The notes under the pieces: model-generated | What the model saw: the letters and a program-made list of their open reading frames with translations, nothing else | Told to the model about the DNA's origin: nothing | The model's database searches: none | Shown: in pieces, positions 30,289 to 31,330 of the stretch | How positions within the stretch are numbered: position 1 is the stretch's first letter | Layout of the letters: each line of letters starts with the position of its first letter | DNA from: Minisyncoccus sp041663305 | GTDB lineage: Bacteria > Patescibacteriota > Minisyncoccia > Minisyncoccales > Minisyncoccaceae | Direction: 5' to 3' | NCBI GenBank assembly: GCA_041663305.1 | Contig: JBAYMT010000011.1 | Location: 1 to 31,330, forward strand | DNA: 31,330 nucleotides | Program-made: the position numbers and the translations under genes

Positions 30289-30487
30289 GTCATTGCAAGT
30301 TCCATCTCAGGCAGACCAAAGATGATTAATTTCTTTATTTGTCATTCCCGATTGCTTGTTGTAAACAAGCCTAGTCGGGAATCTATAAAGATGCCTTCAA
30401 GCTTTCTCAAGAAAGCTACAAAGCACCAATTACTAGTTACGAGTTACTAATTACTAATGTTACTGATTACTAGTTACTAATTACTAG
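30289..30487. repeat. Composite repeat H upstream of trmD
   Basis: A degenerate GTCATTGC unit, then the REP-like hairpin CCCGA/TCGGG with inner GCTTGTT/AACAAGC, then GCTTTCT/AGAAAGC, then period-7 tracts. It ends 5 nt before the trmD ATG. Confidence 0.75.
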
Positions 30488-30492
30488 ACACT

Positions 30493-31173
30493 ATGACTTT
30501 CAATATCATTACAATTTTCCCCGATATTTTCAATTCTTACCTAGATGAAACTTTCATCAAAAAGGCTAGGGATAAAAAACTTATCAAAATAGATATCCAC
30601 AATCTAAGAGATTTTGCCTCTAAAGAAAAAAGGGGGAGAGTAGATGATAGGCCATACGGAGGGGGACTCGGTATGGTTCTTCAAGTAGAGCCAATCTATA
30701 AAGCCATCGAAAAAATCAAGAAAAAAAACAAGAACAAAAAAATACGCACAATAGTTTTTACCCCCAGAGGCAAGCTTTTTACCCAAAAAAAAGCTTCGGA
30801 TCTTTATAAGAAATATGATTCCCTTGTTTTTATTTGCGGCCGCTACGAAGGCATAGACGAAAGAGTAAACAGTAAAATAGCCGATGAAGCTCTTTCTATA
30901 GGCGAATATGATCTTATGGGTGGGGAACTGCCCGCTATGGTTGTCATAGAAACCATCACACGACTCATTCCAAACGTCTTAGGCAGACCAGAATTTTTAA
31001 AAGAACGCCAAACCAAAACCGGTGGCTTTATAGAATATCCCCAATATACAAGGCCAGAAGTGTTTGAACCAGTAAAGGGAACTAAGTGGAAAGTCCCCAA
31101 AATACTTGTTTCCGGACACCAAAAAAACATTGATAATTGGCGAAAAAGCAAGGGAAAGGTTATTGAAAAATAA
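30493..31173 (+). CDS. trmD: tRNA (guanine-N1-)-methyltransferase
   Basis: TrmD makes m1G37 with S-adenosylmethionine and prevents frameshifting. MTFNIITIFPDIF, RPYGGGLGMVL, the trefoil-knot AdoMet site CGRYEGIDERV and GEYDLMGGELPAMV are intact. The C-terminal helical domain ends with GHQKNIDNWRKSKG. The length of 226 aa is normal. No rimM gene precedes it, although rimM-trmD is the usual pair. The ATG follows a repeat tract and has no Shine-Dalgarno. Confidence 0.97.
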   Translation: MTFNIITIFPDIFNSYLDETFIKKARDKKLIKIDIHNLRDFASKEKRGRVDDRPYGGGLGMVLQVEPIYKAIEKIKKKNKNKKIRTIVFTPRGKLFTQKKASDLYKKYDSLVFICGRYEGIDERVNSKIADEALSIGEYDLMGGELPAMVVIETITRLIPNVLGRPEFLKERQTKTGGFIEYPQYTRPEVFEPVKGTKWKVPKILVSGHQKNIDNWRKSKGKVIEK

Positions 31174-31208
31174 AACGATATCTGCTATTATCATCTAGTA
31201 TTTACTCT

Positions 31209-31291
31209 GGGCGAATACCAAAGCAGCCAACTGGGCCTGACTGTAAATCAGGTGGCTACGGCCTACGGGGGTGCAAGTCCCTCTTCGCCCA
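31209..31291 (+). tRNA. tRNA-Tyr (anticodon GTA)
   Basis: The acceptor GGGCGAA pairs with TTCGCCC. The anticodon stem CCTGA/TCAGG closes CTGTAAA, giving anticodon GTA. A long variable arm with GGC/GCC marks a class II tRNA, as expected for bacterial tRNA-Tyr. The discriminator is A31291; CCA is not encoded, unlike in the tRNA-Asp gene. Confidence 0.94.
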
Positions 31292-31299
31292 CAGGCTCT

Positions 31300-31330
31300 G
31301 CCGATGTAGTTCAGTGGTAGAACATTCCCT
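31300..31330 (+). tRNA. Partial tRNA at the window edge
   Basis: GCCGATG looks like an acceptor 5' strand, followed by TAGTTCAGTGGTAGAACA, a canonical D arm. The anticodon lies outside the window. Identity is open; Thr or Gly are compatible. Confidence 0.75.

Noticed and set aside
23353..30487. CRISPR array
   Set aside because: Repeats recur, but at irregular distances of hundreds of bases to kilobases. There are no uniform spacers and no cas genes.

Overview
The window is AT-rich and encodes a compact set of housekeeping genes. Several features suggest a Candidate Phyla Radiation bacterium (Patescibacteria), most likely of the Parcubacteria branch. These are small secreted proteins of the type seen there, a pseudopilin signal fused to a LamG-like domain, aminoacyl-tRNA synthetases missing accessory domains, sparse Shine-Dalgarno sequences with several apparently leaderless starts, and ribosomal operons lacking rplA after rplK and rimM before trmD. 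UGA is used as a stop, so the UGA-recoded CPR lineages are unlikely. The placement rests on gene content and style only; no marker-gene tree was made.

Layout: (1) 1-1200: tRNA-Asp, an orphan gene and a Nudix hydrolase. (2) 1340-8460, plus strand: pheS-pheT-gyrB, then secE-nusG-rplK-dcd from a new promoter. (3) 8470-13740, plus strand: a membrane-anchored hypothetical, deoC, a secreted two-repeat protein, gatB and a pseudopilin/LamG protein. (4) 13748-23228, minus strand: miaB-miaA, thrS followed by a DUF5667-like secreted protein, and dnaE. (5) 23489-24112: rnhB. (6) 24113-26995: almost 2.9 kb without a convincing conventional gene, which is very unusual in such a compact genome. (7) 26996-31330, plus strand: rpmF-nusB-rnc, rpsP, khpA, trmD, tRNA-Tyr and a tRNA cut by the window edge.

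The most interesting region is 24113-26600. It reads as a tandem array of about eight short transcription units (called U1-U8 here). Nearly all have a sigma70-type promoter (TTGACA or TTTACA, usually a 17-nt spacer, then a TATAAT-like -10), a stem-loop at or near the start of the RNA, further strong hairpins, and an intrinsic terminator. A ninth unit (U9) lies at 29270-29474 between rpsP and khpA. Shared blocks, matching terminators and stems whose two sides change together point to duplicated and diverging structured small RNAs, some possibly carrying tiny ORFs. I do not recognise tmRNA, RNase P RNA, SRP RNA or a known riboswitch among them.

The intergenic spaces also carry two repeat families. 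One is a composite element: a REP-like hairpin (GTCATTCCCGA...TCGGGAAT), a second hairpin, then a period-7 tract of AATTACN units. The other is a long imperfect palindrome enclosing two mini-hairpins with conserved loops (GACYG and AGYA) and variable but complementary stems. Both keep structure rather than sequence. Isolated arms of the second family sit directly upstream of the pheS, rpmF and khpA promoters.

The coding genes mainly serve translation (pheST, thrS, gatB, rplK, rpmF, rpsP, tRNAs), tRNA modification at position 37 (miaA, miaB, trmD), transcription and RNA processing (nusG, nusB, rnc, khpA), DNA maintenance (gyrB, dnaE, rnhB, dcd), secretion (secE) and the cell surface.
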